DNA from: Oscillospiraceae bacterium
Lineage (GTDB): Bacteria; Bacillota; Clostridia; Oscillospirales; Ruminococcaceae
Assembly: GCA_019423755.1 (NCBI GenBank)
Contig: JAHZAU010000025.1
Coordinates: 1 to 28,233, forward strand
Direction: 5' to 3'
Length of the DNA stretch: 28,233 nt
Shown here: one piece after another, positions 13,252 to 20,643 of the stretch
Layout: each line of letters starts with the position of its first letter
How positions within the stretch are numbered: the first letter of the stretch is position 1
Notes under the pieces: model-generated
What the model was told of the DNA's origin: nothing
What the model saw: only the letters and a program-made list of their open reading frames with translations
Databases searched by the model: none
Position numbers and translations under genes: made by a program

Positions 13252-14526
13252 TTACCGAATGTAGTCGAATTCGAAGTTCAGGATGCTGACGGTGTCCCCT
13301 TCCTGGATGCCCATGGCCTCCAGTTTGTCGATGATGCCGCTCATGCGCAGCACACGCTGGAAGTAACCCAGGGACTCTTCGTCCTGGATGTCCACCATGC
13401 CCAGCACCTTGACCAGCCAATCGGCCTCCACCACATAGACCCCGTCCTCCACATGGATGTCGCAGGCCCACTTGTCGGCGCCGGACAGATCGGGCATCTG
13501 GGGAACGTAGTTGACCTCGAAGCGCTTGATGGGCGGCAGGGCGTCCAGCTTGCGGGACACCACCTCAACAAGCTCGCGGGTACCCTGACGGGTGGCCGCC
13601 GAGATCTCCAAGAAGCGCCAGCCCTTGGCCTCGATATACTCGCGGAAGCGCTGGATCTGCTCCGGCTGAGCGATGTCGCACTTGTTGGCGGCGACGATCT
13701 GCTCCTGCTGGGACAGCTCCTCGCTGAAGTTGGCCAGCTCCCGGTTGATGGTCTCAAAGTCCTCGATGGGGTCGCGGCCCTCACTGCCGGACACATCCAC
13801 CACATGGACGATCAGGCGGCAGCGCTCCACGTGGCGCAGGAAGTCGTGTCCCAGGCCGACGCCGTCGCTGGCGCCCTCGATGAGGCCGGGGATGTCCGCC
13901 ATGACAAAGGACTTGCCCTCGTCCACCTTGACCACGCCCAGCACCGGGGTGAGGGTGGTGAAGTGGTAGTTTGCGATGATGGGCTTGGCGCCGCTGACCA
14001 CCGAGATGAGGGTGGATTTGCCCACGTTGGGGAAGCCCACCAGGCCCACGTCGGCCAGCAGCTTCAGCTCCAGCACCAGCTCAAAGCTCTCTCCCGGGAT
14101 GCCGGGCTTGGCATAGCGGGGGATCTGCCGGGTGGCGGTGGCAAAGTGGCTGTTGCCCCAGCCGCCGTTGCCGCCCTTGGCGATGATCACCGGGCTTTCG
14201 TCCACGATATCCGCCATGACCTGGCCGCTTTCGCCGTTTTTCACCACGGTACCGATGGGCACCGGGATCACCAGGTCCTGGCCGCTTTTGCCGTTGCAGC
14301 GCTTGTTTCCGCCGTTGCAGCCGTTTTCCGCCACAAATTTTCTCTTGTACTTAAAGTCCACCAGGGTGTTGAGGCTCGGGTCCCCCTTGAGGACCACGTT
14401 GCCGCCTCGGCCGCCGTCGCCGCCGTCGGGACCGCCAGCCGCCACAAACTTCTCCCGGTGGAAGGAGATGGCGCCGTTGCCGCCGTTGCCGGCAGTAACG
14501 CGGATGGTTGCTTTATCCAAAAACAT
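13252..14526 (-). CDS. obgE: GTPase Obg, ribosome assembly and stress control
   Basis: A 424-residue essential GTPase that acts in 50S subunit maturation and, in Bacillus, in the stress and sporulation network. The domains are in the normal order. The glycine-rich Obg fold spans residues 1-158 (AGNGGNGAISFHREKF, GGPDGGDGGRGG). The G domain has G1 GFPNVGKST (164-172), the switch II DIPG (211-214), NKCD (281-284) and SAAT. The C-terminal OCT domain covers ~345-424 (WLVKVLGMVDIQDEESLGYFQR, GIQEGDTVSI). AAGGAG lies 8 bp before the ATG. It follows rplU-prp-rpmA, as in many Firmicutes, but a clear terminator at 14654-14686 sits between, so part of its expression may be separate. Confidence 0.97.
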   Translation of the reverse strand: MFLDKATIRVTAGNGGNGAISFHREKFVAAGGPDGGDGGRGGNVVLKGDPSLNTLVDFKYKRKFVAENGCNGGNKRCNGKSGQDLVIPVPIGTVVKNGESGQVMADIVDESPVIIAKGGNGGWGNSHFATATRQIPRYAKPGIPGESFELVLELKLLADVGLVGFPNVGKSTLISVVSGAKPIIANYHFTTLTPVLGVVKVDEGKSFVMADIPGLIEGASDGVGLGHDFLRHVERCRLIVHVVDVSGSEGRDPIEDFETINRELANFSEELSQQEQIVAANKCDIAQPEQIQRFREYIEAKGWRFLEISAATRQGTRELVEVVSRKLDALPPIKRFEVNYVPQMPDLSGADKWACDIHVEDGVYVVEADWLVKVLGMVDIQDEESLGYFQRVLRMSGIIDKLEAMGIQEGDTVSILNFEFDYIR

Positions 14527-14547
14527 AGTCGTTTCTCCTTAAACAGG

Positions 14548-14638
14548 CGCGTCCGGGGACCTCCTGCGCCGGGCCGGGACGCGGGCGGCGGTGGGCAGGG
14601 TTACTCTGGGAATCCCGACCTTGTTTTCCAAATCGGGA
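14548..14638 (-). other. GC-rich structured leader of obgE
   Basis: Two possible hairpins lie between the rpmA terminator and the obgE start: TCCCGA/TCGGGA arms at 14613-14638, and GGCGC/GCGCC arms at 14548-14572 with further GC pairs inside. A weak TTGACC -35-like site (minus, about 14645-14650) precedes them. Function is not evident. Confidence 0.35.
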
Positions 14639-14653
14639 AAAATCAGGTCAATC

Positions 14654-14686
14654 GAAAAAAATCCCCAGACTCACATCTGGGGATTT
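14654..14686 (-). terminator. Terminator after rpmA
   Basis: AAATCCCCAG (14659-14668) and CTGGGGATTT (14677-14686) form a perfect 10-bp stem; on the minus strand it ends in a run of seven T. It separates rplU-prp-rpmA from obgE, possibly incompletely. Confidence 0.9.
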
Positions 14687-14704
14687 GTCGCTATTTTTGT
14701 CCGA

Positions 14705-14986
14705 TTACTGAACAGGAATGACGCTGACCTTTTTGCGGTCGCGGCCATAGCGCTCAAATTTCACTTTACCGTCAACCAGAGCGTAGAGGGTATCGTCGCT
14801 GCCGATGCCAACGTTTACGCCGGGATGGATGTGAGTACCTCTCTGACGGTACAGGATGTTGCCAGCCAGTACGAACTGACCGTCAGCACGTTTTGCGCCG
14901 AGACGTTTGGATTCCGAGTCACGGCCGTTCTTTGTGGAACCTACGCCCTTTTTGTGAGCGAAGAATTGCATGCTAATTCTCAGCAT
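14705..14986 (-). CDS. rpmA: 50S ribosomal protein bL27, with cleavable N-terminal extension
   Basis: A 93-residue ribosomal protein whose N-terminus reaches the peptidyl transferase centre. The start at 14986 is chosen because GGAGG precedes it and the product then begins MLRISMQFFA followed by HKKGVGSTKNGRDS. This is the Firmicutes-type extension with a QFFA-H cleavage site, removed by the protease Prp before or during ribosome assembly. The rest is canonical (GQFVLAGNILYRQRGTHIHPG, KVKFERYGRDRKKVSV). The prp gene lies directly upstream with only 1 bp between stop and start, so the protease and its substrate are translationally coupled. Confidence 0.97.
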   Translation of the reverse strand: MLRISMQFFAHKKGVGSTKNGRDSESKRLGAKRADGQFVLAGNILYRQRGTHIHPGVNVGIGSDDTLYALVDGKVKFERYGRDRKKVSVIPVQ

Positions 14987-14987
14987 G

Positions 14988-15308
14988 TTAGTGCACCTCC
15001 GAAACATTCACTCGCAGGGCCTGGGGGAATTCCTCTCGCAGCAGCTGCAGATGAAGCAAAAACGCCTTCAAAAAAGCCTCTGCCCCGTCGGACGGCTCCC
15101 CTTCGAGCCTGCATGTTATCTTATTTTCTTCTACCAGTACCTCAGCCTTGGCCCCCAGCACCTCGGTGATGCCGTTGACCGTCAATTGAACCGCTGAGGA
15201 CACCGACGCACAAGCTACATCCTGGCCATATTCCGCATAACCCGCGTGTCCGCGGATGGAAAAGCCCTGCAGTTTGCCGCCGGATTTCAAAAAATCAGCC
15301 TGGATCAT
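14988..15308 (-). CDS. prp: Ribosomal-processing cysteine protease Prp
   Basis: A 106-residue cysteine protease of the YsxB/Prp family that removes the N-terminal extension of bL27. The catalytic pair is visible: His in IRGHAGYAEYGQDV (about residue 21) and Cys in VACASVSSAVQ (about residue 33). Length and the GHAG and DVxCA motifs are typical. It lies between rplU and rpmA, the standard Firmicutes order, and its stop is 1 bp from the rpmA start. The rplU stop is 9 bp upstream of its ATG, so the ribosome binding site lies in the end of rplU. Confidence 0.95.
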   Translation of the reverse strand: MIQADFLKSGGKLQGFSIRGHAGYAEYGQDVACASVSSAVQLTVNGITEVLGAKAEVLVEENKITCRLEGEPSDGAEAFLKAFLLHLQLLREEFPQALRVNVSEVH

Positions 15309-15317
15309 GCCGGGAGA

Positions 15318-15629
15318 TTACGCTTCGATAGCGGTGATCTCAACCTTGGTGTAGGGCTGTCTGTGGCCCATAGCACGTTTGCTGCCTTTTTTGGATTTGT
15401 AGGTGAAGACGGTGATCTTTTTCGCTTTGCCGTTTTTCACGACTTTCGCAGAAACTTTAGCGCCCTCAACAACGGGGGTGCCGACAACCATACCGTCGTC
15501 TTTGCCTACTGCAATGACTTCGTCAAAGGTAATGGTGCTCTCTGCTTCTACGTCCAGCTTCTCCACATAAACAACGTCGCCTACGGATACGCGATACTGT
15601 TTGCCGCCGGTTTTGATGATTGCGTACAT
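15318..15629 (-). CDS. rplU: 50S ribosomal protein bL21
   Basis: A 103-residue 23S rRNA binding protein. The start at 15629 gives the canonical MYAIIKTGGKQYRVSVGD; the 25 extra codons that remain open upstream (to 15704) are leader sequence. Conserved KSKKGSKRAMGHRQPYTKVEI is at the C-terminus. A modest AAAGAGG site precedes the ATG. It is the first gene of rplU-prp-rpmA, transcribed from the strong promoter at 15716-15744 through a structured leader. Confidence 0.96.
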   Translation of the reverse strand: MYAIIKTGGKQYRVSVGDVVYVEKLDVEAESTITFDEVIAVGKDDGMVVGTPVVEGAKVSAKVVKNGKAKKITVFTYKSKKGSKRAMGHRQPYTKVEITAIEA

Positions 15630-15709
15630 AAAAATAGCCTCTTTCTTTGAAACTCGCTGTCTGCTAGGCGGCGCCTTCGAGGGCGCACTTTCTGCCCAGA
15701 ACATGCGGT
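15630..15709 (-). promoter_or_regulatory. Structured rplU leader, candidate ribosomal protein L21 leader
   Basis: The roughly 80-base transcribed leader contains GCGCC-CTCGAA-GGCGC (minus strand) and a GGGC/GCCC pairing just upstream. An L21 leader RNA family is known in Firmicutes that is thought to allow autoregulation by bL21. Match to that family is not verified. Confidence 0.4.
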
Positions 15710-15715
15710 AAAATT

Positions 15716-15744
15716 ATTTTATCATACCCTCTTTGGCTTGTCAA
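15716..15744 (-). promoter_or_regulatory. Promoter of rplU-prp-rpmA
   Basis: On the minus strand a perfect TTGACA (15744-15739) and TAAAAT (15721-15716) are 17 bp apart, a near-consensus sigma-A promoter. Confidence 0.88.
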
Positions 15745-15778
15745 TCCCAAAAAGCCCATGATAATGCGGTTTTCTCCT

Positions 15779-15838
15779 ACAAAAAGCCCCCGCCAGCCGG
15801 GGTCCCTCTTTGGTGAGGGTGCCCAGGAGCGGGGGTAC
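15779..15838 (-). terminator. Terminator after folD
   Basis: On the minus strand, ACCCCCGCTCC and GGCGGGGGCTTTTTG pair around an inner hairpin (CACCCTCACCAAAGAGGGA), followed by a T run at 15785-15780. It ends the ymfF-ymfH-lgt-folD unit just past the folD stop. Confidence 0.85.
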
Positions 15839-15841
15839 TGG

Positions 15842-16696
15842 TCAGCGGGGCAGTTTCCTGCGCCGGGCCGAAAGAATGGTGTTTTCAAGCAGCATGACCA
15901 CTGTCATGGGGCCGACGCCGCCGGGTACCGGGCTGATGAAGGAAGCCTTGGGCTCCGCCTGGTCAAAGACCACGTCGCCGTGGGTCTTGCCGTCCTCGCC
16001 GCGGACAGTGGCGGCGTCGATGACCACCGCGCCCTCCTTGATCATATCGCCGGTGATGAGCCCGATCTTGCCGGCGGCGGTGATGAGGATGTCTGCCTGA
16101 CGGCAGATCTCGGCCAGGTTGGGGGTGCGGGAATGACAGACGGTAACGGTAGCGTCCTGCTGCAGCATCAGGCTGGCCATGGGGCGGCCGACGATGCGGC
16201 TGCGGCCCACGACCACGCAGTGCTTGCCCGCCGCGGAGATGTGATACTCCCGCAGCAGCTCCAGGATGCCCGCCGGGGTGCAGGGCAGGAAGGTCGGCTG
16301 TCCCTGCTCCATGCGGCCCACCGTCAGCGGATGGAAGGCGTCCACGTCCTTCTCCGGGTCGATGGCGTCGATGACCGTCTGCGGGTCGATCTGCCGGGGC
16401 AGCGGCAGCTGCACCAGGATGCCGTCGGTTTCCGAATCCTGATTGAGCCGGTCGATCTGCTCCAACAGGGCCTCCTGGGTGGTGTTCTCGGGCATTTCGA
16501 TGCGCTGGGAGTCGATGCCCACCTCCTGGCAGGCCTTCATCTTGTTGCGGACATACAGCTGGGAGGCCGGGTCCTCGCCGACGATGATCACCACCAGGCG
16601 CGGGACCACACCCTGCCGGGCCAGCTCCTGCACTTCCCCAGCCATCTGCTGGCGAAGCTTGGCCGCTACTGCCTTTCCATCGATCCGTTGTGCCAT
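15842..16696 (-). CDS. folD: Bifunctional methylenetetrahydrofolate dehydrogenase/cyclohydrolase
   Basis: A 284-residue cytoplasmic enzyme that interconverts 5,10-methylene-, 5,10-methenyl- and 10-formyl-tetrahydrofolate, using NADP. Family motifs appear in order: YVRNKMKAC (Y48, catalytic K52), DGILVQLPLP (~90-99), the conserved CTPAGI (~138-143), the dinucleotide-binding VVGRSRIVGRPMA (~161-173) and SPVPGGVGPMT (~255-265). Length is standard. AAAGGAGG lies 8 bp before the ATG. It follows lgt by 33 bp and is the last gene of the operon before the terminator. One-carbon folate supply may connect to glycine metabolism, but the GcvP-like genes are in a separate operon. Confidence 0.97.
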   Translation of the reverse strand: MAQRIDGKAVAAKLRQQMAGEVQELARQGVVPRLVVIIVGEDPASQLYVRNKMKACQEVGIDSQRIEMPENTTQEALLEQIDRLNQDSETDGILVQLPLPRQIDPQTVIDAIDPEKDVDAFHPLTVGRMEQGQPTFLPCTPAGILELLREYHISAAGKHCVVVGRSRIVGRPMASLMLQQDATVTVCHSRTPNLAEICRQADILITAAGKIGLITGDMIKEGAVVIDAATVRGEDGKTHGDVVFDQAEPKASFISPVPGGVGPMTVVMLLENTILSARRRKLPR

Positions 16697-16729
16697 GTTG
16701 CTTCCTCCTTTTTTCTTTGGGAAAGAGGA

Positions 16730-17836
16730 TTACTGCTCCTTATGGGCGGCTTCCTCCTCCGTTGTTTCGGTCAGCTCCTCCGCGGAAGGCTCCTCGGCCG
16801 GGGTTTCGGGAGAAGTTTCCGGCTCCTGGGCTTCGGGGGCTGCTTCTTCCGGGGCGGCCGGTGCTTCTGCCTCGGGGGCAGGCTCGGCCTTCGCTTTTCC
16901 CTTCTTGGGGTAGAAGGTACCGGCGATGACCCGCTGGCCCTCCTCGGTATCCCGGTAAAGAACGGGGGCCGACGGGTCCAGACGGAGCTTTTCCTGGGTC
17001 TTTTTGCGCAGGACGACCAGAGCAATGGCGCAGGCTACCACCAGCACCGCCGCCAGCACCTGGGAAGCCCGCAGGCTAGTGCCGGGGATGATCAGGCTGT
17101 CGGTGCGCAGGCCTTCTACCACCATCCGCTCCGCGCCGTACCAGACGCCGTAGAGCAGCAGCAGCTCGCCGTCAAACTTGCGGCGCTTGGTGTACCAAAC
17201 CAGCAAAGCGAAGCCCAGCAGGCACCACACCGACTCGTAAAGGAAGGTAGGATGCACCGGCATGTGGGGGTCGATGTTCATCCCCAGGGCTTCCAGCTCG
17301 GCCTCGTGTTCGGTGAGGTATTCGGTGATCACCGGGGAGGTCATGCCCCAAGGCAGGCTGGTGTTGCCGCCGAAGGCCTCCACGTTGACGAAGTTGCCCC
17401 AGCGGCCGATGCCCTGCCCCAGCAGGAAGCCGGTGGCAGCCAGGTCCGCCGCAGGCAGGATCTTGACCTTGCGCAGGCGGCACATGAGCCAGCCGCCCAA
17501 AAAGCCCGCCACGATGCCGCCGTAGATGGCCATACCGCCGCTGCGGGTGTTGAAGATCTGGGTCAGGTCCTGGCTGTAATACTCCCAACGGAAGGCCACA
17601 TAGTACAGCCGGGCGCCGATGATGCCCAGCACGGCGCCGCCGAAGATCACGTCGATCAGGCGGTCGGAATCCACGCCGAACTCCTTGGAACGCTGGAGGG
17701 CGTAGAGCATCGCCAGCACGAAACCGCCGCCGATGAGGATGCCGTACCAGTAAATGGGCATATTGCCCAGGGTGAAGGCCACCCGGTTGATGGTAAACTC
17801 CAGGCCCAGGCCCGGAAATGCTACTGTATTGGTCAT
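16730..17836 (-). CDS. lgt: Prolipoprotein diacylglyceryl transferase with long acidic C-terminal tail
   Basis: A 368-residue membrane enzyme that transfers diacylglycerol from phosphatidylglycerol to the lipobox Cys of prolipoproteins. Several membrane segments are seen (YWYGILIGGGFVLAMLYAL, AIYGGIVAGFLGGWLM, LLGFALLVWYT, VLAAVLVVACAIALVVL). The Lgt signature GRWGNFVNVEAFG (residues 144-156) and the downstream YGAERMVVEGLRTD are present. The core ends near residue 290. A further ~75 residues follow, the last ~50 almost only Glu, Pro, Ala, Ser and Thr; this cytoplasmic tail is unusual compared with typical Lgt (about 260-300 residues). GAGGG precedes the ATG. It sits between ymfH (39 bp) and folD (33 bp). 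Confidence 0.95.
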   Translation of the reverse strand: MTNTVAFPGLGLEFTINRVAFTLGNMPIYWYGILIGGGFVLAMLYALQRSKEFGVDSDRLIDVIFGGAVLGIIGARLYYVAFRWEYYSQDLTQIFNTRSGGMAIYGGIVAGFLGGWLMCRLRKVKILPAADLAATGFLLGQGIGRWGNFVNVEAFGGNTSLPWGMTSPVITEYLTEHEAELEALGMNIDPHMPVHPTFLYESVWCLLGFALLVWYTKRRKFDGELLLLYGVWYGAERMVVEGLRTDSLIIPGTSLRASQVLAAVLVVACAIALVVLRKKTQEKLRLDPSAPVLYRDTEEGQRVIAGTFYPKKGKAKAEPAPEAEAPAAPEEAAPEAQEPETSPETPAEEPSAEELTETTEEEAAHKEQ

Positions 17837-17875
17837 GTTATTTCCCTCGTTTTGTCAAAGATTGCTGTCCCGCGC

Positions 17876-19153
17876 TTAGGCGTCGCTGCGGACCACCGAG
17901 ATGGCGCTGTTTTCCGGGTCGAAGTCCTCGGCCAGGCGGCGCTCCAGGTCCTCCTTGGTACATTCCGCCACCAGATCCAGCAGCTGGTAGGGGGTCAGCC
18001 CCGCAAAGTAGGTGTTCATCAGCACGCTGGCCACCGTGTCGGGCTTGCCGAACATGCTGATAAACCGGCCGTAGGTGGCGCGCTTGGTGCGGGCGAACAT
18101 CTCCTCGTCCAGGCCTTCCTCCTTCACCCGCACAATCTCCTGGCAGATGCGCTCGTACACCTGGTCCGGGTCCTTGGATTCGCCGGAGAAGAGGGTGCAC
18201 AGGCAGTCGCGGCAGGCCATGGTCTCGCCGTCCAGGCCGTTGTTGATGAGGCCTTTGTGGTACAGCTCCCGGTAGAGAGGGGTCATCTCGCCGGCGATCA
18301 GGTCGATGAGCATCTCGTCCAGGATCATGCTGCGGAAGTTTTCGGTCTCGCCGCGGTCCGGGCTCTTGAAGCCGATCTGGAACAGCGGGGTGGCCACCTC
18401 CATCTTTTTGACGGTGCGTTTTTGGAAGACGCTTTCCGGCTCCACGCCGGTCTTGCGGCGGATCTCCTGCGGCTCGGCCGGGCGCAGCACCTTGTCTGCC
18501 GCGGCCAGCACCTGCTCTACCGTAAAGTTGCCCGCCACCGTCAGCACCATGTTGTGCAGGTTATAGAAGGTACCATAGCACTGGTAAAGCAGCTCGGCGG
18601 TGATGTGGGAGATGGATTCCACCGTACCGGCGATGTCCACCCGCACCGGATGCTGGTGGTACAGACCCTGCAACAGGCCGAACATGCAGGCCCACTCGGG
18701 GTCGTCGTCGTACATGCGGATCTCCTGGCCAATGATGCCCTGTTCCTTTTCCACCGTCTCCTTGGTGAAGTAAGGATGGGTCACCGAATCCAGCAAAATC
18801 TCCAGCGCCTCCTGGAAGTGGTCCGAGCAGGCGAAGAGATAGGCGGTCTTATCAAAGGAGGTGAAGGCGTTGCCGGAAGCGCCGATCTTGGCGTACCGGG
18901 CGAAGGTGTCGCCGTCCTCGCTTTCAAACATCTTGTGTTCCAGGTAGTGGGCGATGCCGCTGGGCACGGTGGTGAAGCCCTCCTGGCCGTTGACCTGGAA
19001 ACTTTCGTCCACCGAGCCGTACTTGGTGCCGAACATGGCGTAGGCGGTGGAATAGCCGGGCATGGGGTAAAGCAGCATGGTCAGGCCGGACGGATGGTCG
19101 ATGCGGGTATACTCCTCACCCAGGCGGGGGGAGCGGATGGACTGGTTATTCAT
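17876..19153 (-). CDS. ymfH: M16 family zinc metallopeptidase, YmfH-like
   Basis: A 425-residue M16 (pitrilysin/MPP) peptidase. The inverted zinc motif HxxEH is intact in AHYLEHKMFE (H69, E72, H73), with the third ligand Glu in KEQGIIGQEI about 65-75 residues later, so it is probably catalytic. Start at 19153 is chosen because AAGGAGG, inside the end of ymfF, lies before it; the two genes overlap by 8 bp. In Bacillus, YmfF and YmfH belong to a cluster with the reductase YmfI, which is linked to 5-aminopentanol modification of elongation factor P; ymfI is not in this window. It probably pairs with YmfF as an active/inactive M16 heterodimer. Confidence 0.9.
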   Translation of the reverse strand: MNNQSIRSPRLGEEYTRIDHPSGLTMLLYPMPGYSTAYAMFGTKYGSVDESFQVNGQEGFTTVPSGIAHYLEHKMFESEDGDTFARYAKIGASGNAFTSFDKTAYLFACSDHFQEALEILLDSVTHPYFTKETVEKEQGIIGQEIRMYDDDPEWACMFGLLQGLYHQHPVRVDIAGTVESISHITAELLYQCYGTFYNLHNMVLTVAGNFTVEQVLAAADKVLRPAEPQEIRRKTGVEPESVFQKRTVKKMEVATPLFQIGFKSPDRGETENFRSMILDEMLIDLIAGEMTPLYRELYHKGLINNGLDGETMACRDCLCTLFSGESKDPDQVYERICQEIVRVKEEGLDEEMFARTKRATYGRFISMFGKPDTVASVLMNTYFAGLTPYQLLDLVAECTKEDLERRLAEDFDPENSAISVVRSDA

Positions 19154-20450
19154 CAGCGTTTCCTCCTTCCAGGGGGCGCAGGTTGTAGACGGCATCCAGC
19201 TTCATACGGGCAGCAGCGGCCAGCACAGCGGCGCGGTCCACCCCGGCGCACAGGGCGATCTCCTCCTCCGGGGAGACCTGGGTACCGCCGAGGATCTGGT
19301 TGAGATACCAGCTTTCCATAGCGCCCAGGCTGTCGCCGGTGGCGCGCAGGGCGGTGGTCAGGTAAAGGGCGGTCTCCTGGATGTCGCTGTCGGCAAAATC
19401 GCCGTTCTGCAGCGCCTGGACCTGCTGAAGGATGGCCTCCTGGGCCTTCTGGGCGTTTTTCTCCTCAATGCCGCTGGAGATATACATGACGCCGGTGTTG
19501 CGGTCGTAGTGGGAGGAGCAGTAGTAGCACAGGCTCAGCTTCTCGCGCACGTTGGTAAAGAGCAGCGAGGTGGCGGTACCGCCCAGCAGCGCCGCCGCCA
19601 TGCGCACGGCGTTCATCTCGGCGTAGCTGCGGCAGCCTTCCACCCGGAAGCCCAGCACCAGCTTGCCCTGGGTCACCTCCATGCGGTCCTCGCCGGTCTT
19701 GACCGGGCCCTGCTGGTCCCGGGCGCAGCTGGGAGCCACCGCCTGGGGGCAGCGTTCCCGGCTGGCAAAGGCCTGGGCAAATTCCTCCGCCAGCACCTGA
19801 CGCACCGGCTCCGGGTCGCCACAGCCCAGGTACATGACCTCGATCTGTGCCTGGCACAACAGCCGCTCATATGCAGCCGCCGCCGACTGGGGGGTGATCT
19901 TCTCCGCCTGGGCGCGGCTGCCGTACTTGCGAACGGCGCAGGGGTGGTCGCCCCACAGCAGCCCTTCGCAGCGGGCGATGGCCCAGGTGCGCTTATCGTT
20001 GATCTGGGCGTCGATGGAATCTAAGATAAACTGTTTTTCCAGCTGGGTCTCCTCTTCGGGGAAGGCGCCGTCGACGAGGTTCGGGTGCAGCAGCACCTCA
20101 CACAGCAGGGATGCCGCCTGCCGGGACAGGTCCTCCCCTTCCAGCGCATAGCGGTCGTCCAGCACCGAGATACCCAGGGTGATGATCTGGTACTCGGCAA
20201 AGCGGGCCACCGAAGCATCCAGCGAGGCCCCGTACAGCTGGGCCAGACGGCAGTTGAGCTGGGAGAAGTCCGGACAAAGGGCGGTACCCTGCCGCAGGAT
20301 GTACGGCACCACGGCGTTGTCCGAGGCGGTCTCGGCGTCCAGCTTCACCGCCAGGTGGATGGCGATGCGGTTGTGTTTGAATTTTTTATCCTGTAAGACC
20401 GAAAAATGCAGCCCCGGGGCAAGCATTTCCCGTTTGAGCGGATATTCCAT
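19146..20450 (-). CDS. ymfF: M16 family peptidase-like protein, YmfF-like (inactive subunit)
   Basis: A 434-residue M16-fold protein. The region where the HxxEH zinc motif should be reads VVPYILRQGTALCPD (~47-61), without the ligands, so it is predicted to be non-catalytic. The fold features LAQLYGASLDASVARFAEY, the YLGCGDPEPVRQVL strand and LGGTATSLLFTNVREKLSLCYY (~288-309) are well kept. It is the first gene of the ymfF-ymfH-lgt-folD unit, with a promoter at about 20507-20515. The YmfF/YmfH pairing is typical of Firmicutes; the role in elongation factor P modification is by analogy only. Confidence 0.88.
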   Translation of the reverse strand: MEYPLKREMLAPGLHFSVLQDKKFKHNRIAIHLAVKLDAETASDNAVVPYILRQGTALCPDFSQLNCRLAQLYGASLDASVARFAEYQIITLGISVLDDRYALEGEDLSRQAASLLCEVLLHPNLVDGAFPEEETQLEKQFILDSIDAQINDKRTWAIARCEGLLWGDHPCAVRKYGSRAQAEKITPQSAAAAYERLLCQAQIEVMYLGCGDPEPVRQVLAEEFAQAFASRERCPQAVAPSCARDQQGPVKTGEDRMEVTQGKLVLGFRVEGCRSYAEMNAVRMAAALLGGTATSLLFTNVREKLSLCYYCSSHYDRNTGVMYISSGIEEKNAQKAQEAILQQVQALQNGDFADSDIQETALYLTTALRATGDSLGAMESWYLNQILGGTQVSPEEEIALCAGVDRAAVLAAAARMKLDAVYNLRPLEGGNADE

Positions 20451-20506
20451 GGATTCACTCCTATCTGTATAGAAACGATACTCGCAGACACAAATATCAT
20501 TGTATC

Positions 20507-20515
20507 ATTATACCA
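20507..20515 (-). promoter_or_regulatory. Extended -10 promoter element of ymfF-ymfH-lgt-folD
   Basis: The minus strand reads TGGTATAAT, an extended -10 element with a perfect TATAAT (20512-20507). No good -35 hexamer lies 17 bp upstream, as is common for extended -10 promoters. The leader is about 50 bases. Confidence 0.6.
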
Positions 20516-20567
20516 CGGTTTTCCCCGAGATTCTATGACTATCCCATGAATATTGCCCCAGGCGCGC

Positions 20568-20599
20568 AAAAAGGCCCCAGCCAAAACGGCTGGGGCCTT
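20568..20599 (-). terminator. Terminator after tuf
   Basis: AAGGCCCCAGCC (20571-20582) and GGCTGGGGCCTT (20588-20599) pair perfectly around a short loop; the minus strand ends in TTTTT. It ends the rpsL-rpsG-fusA-tuf unit. Confidence 0.93.
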
Positions 20600-20643
20600 G
20601 ATTAGCGATTCACGAAGGAACCAGAACGATTAATTATGAAAAA

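Noticed and set aside
15758..19303. A 1181-residue plus-strand open frame opposite ymfH, lgt and folD
   Set aside because: It lies antisense to well-recognised genes with correct motifs and has repetitive His/Gly/Val-rich composition. Long antisense frames are expected opposite GC-rich coding sequence with strong codon bias.
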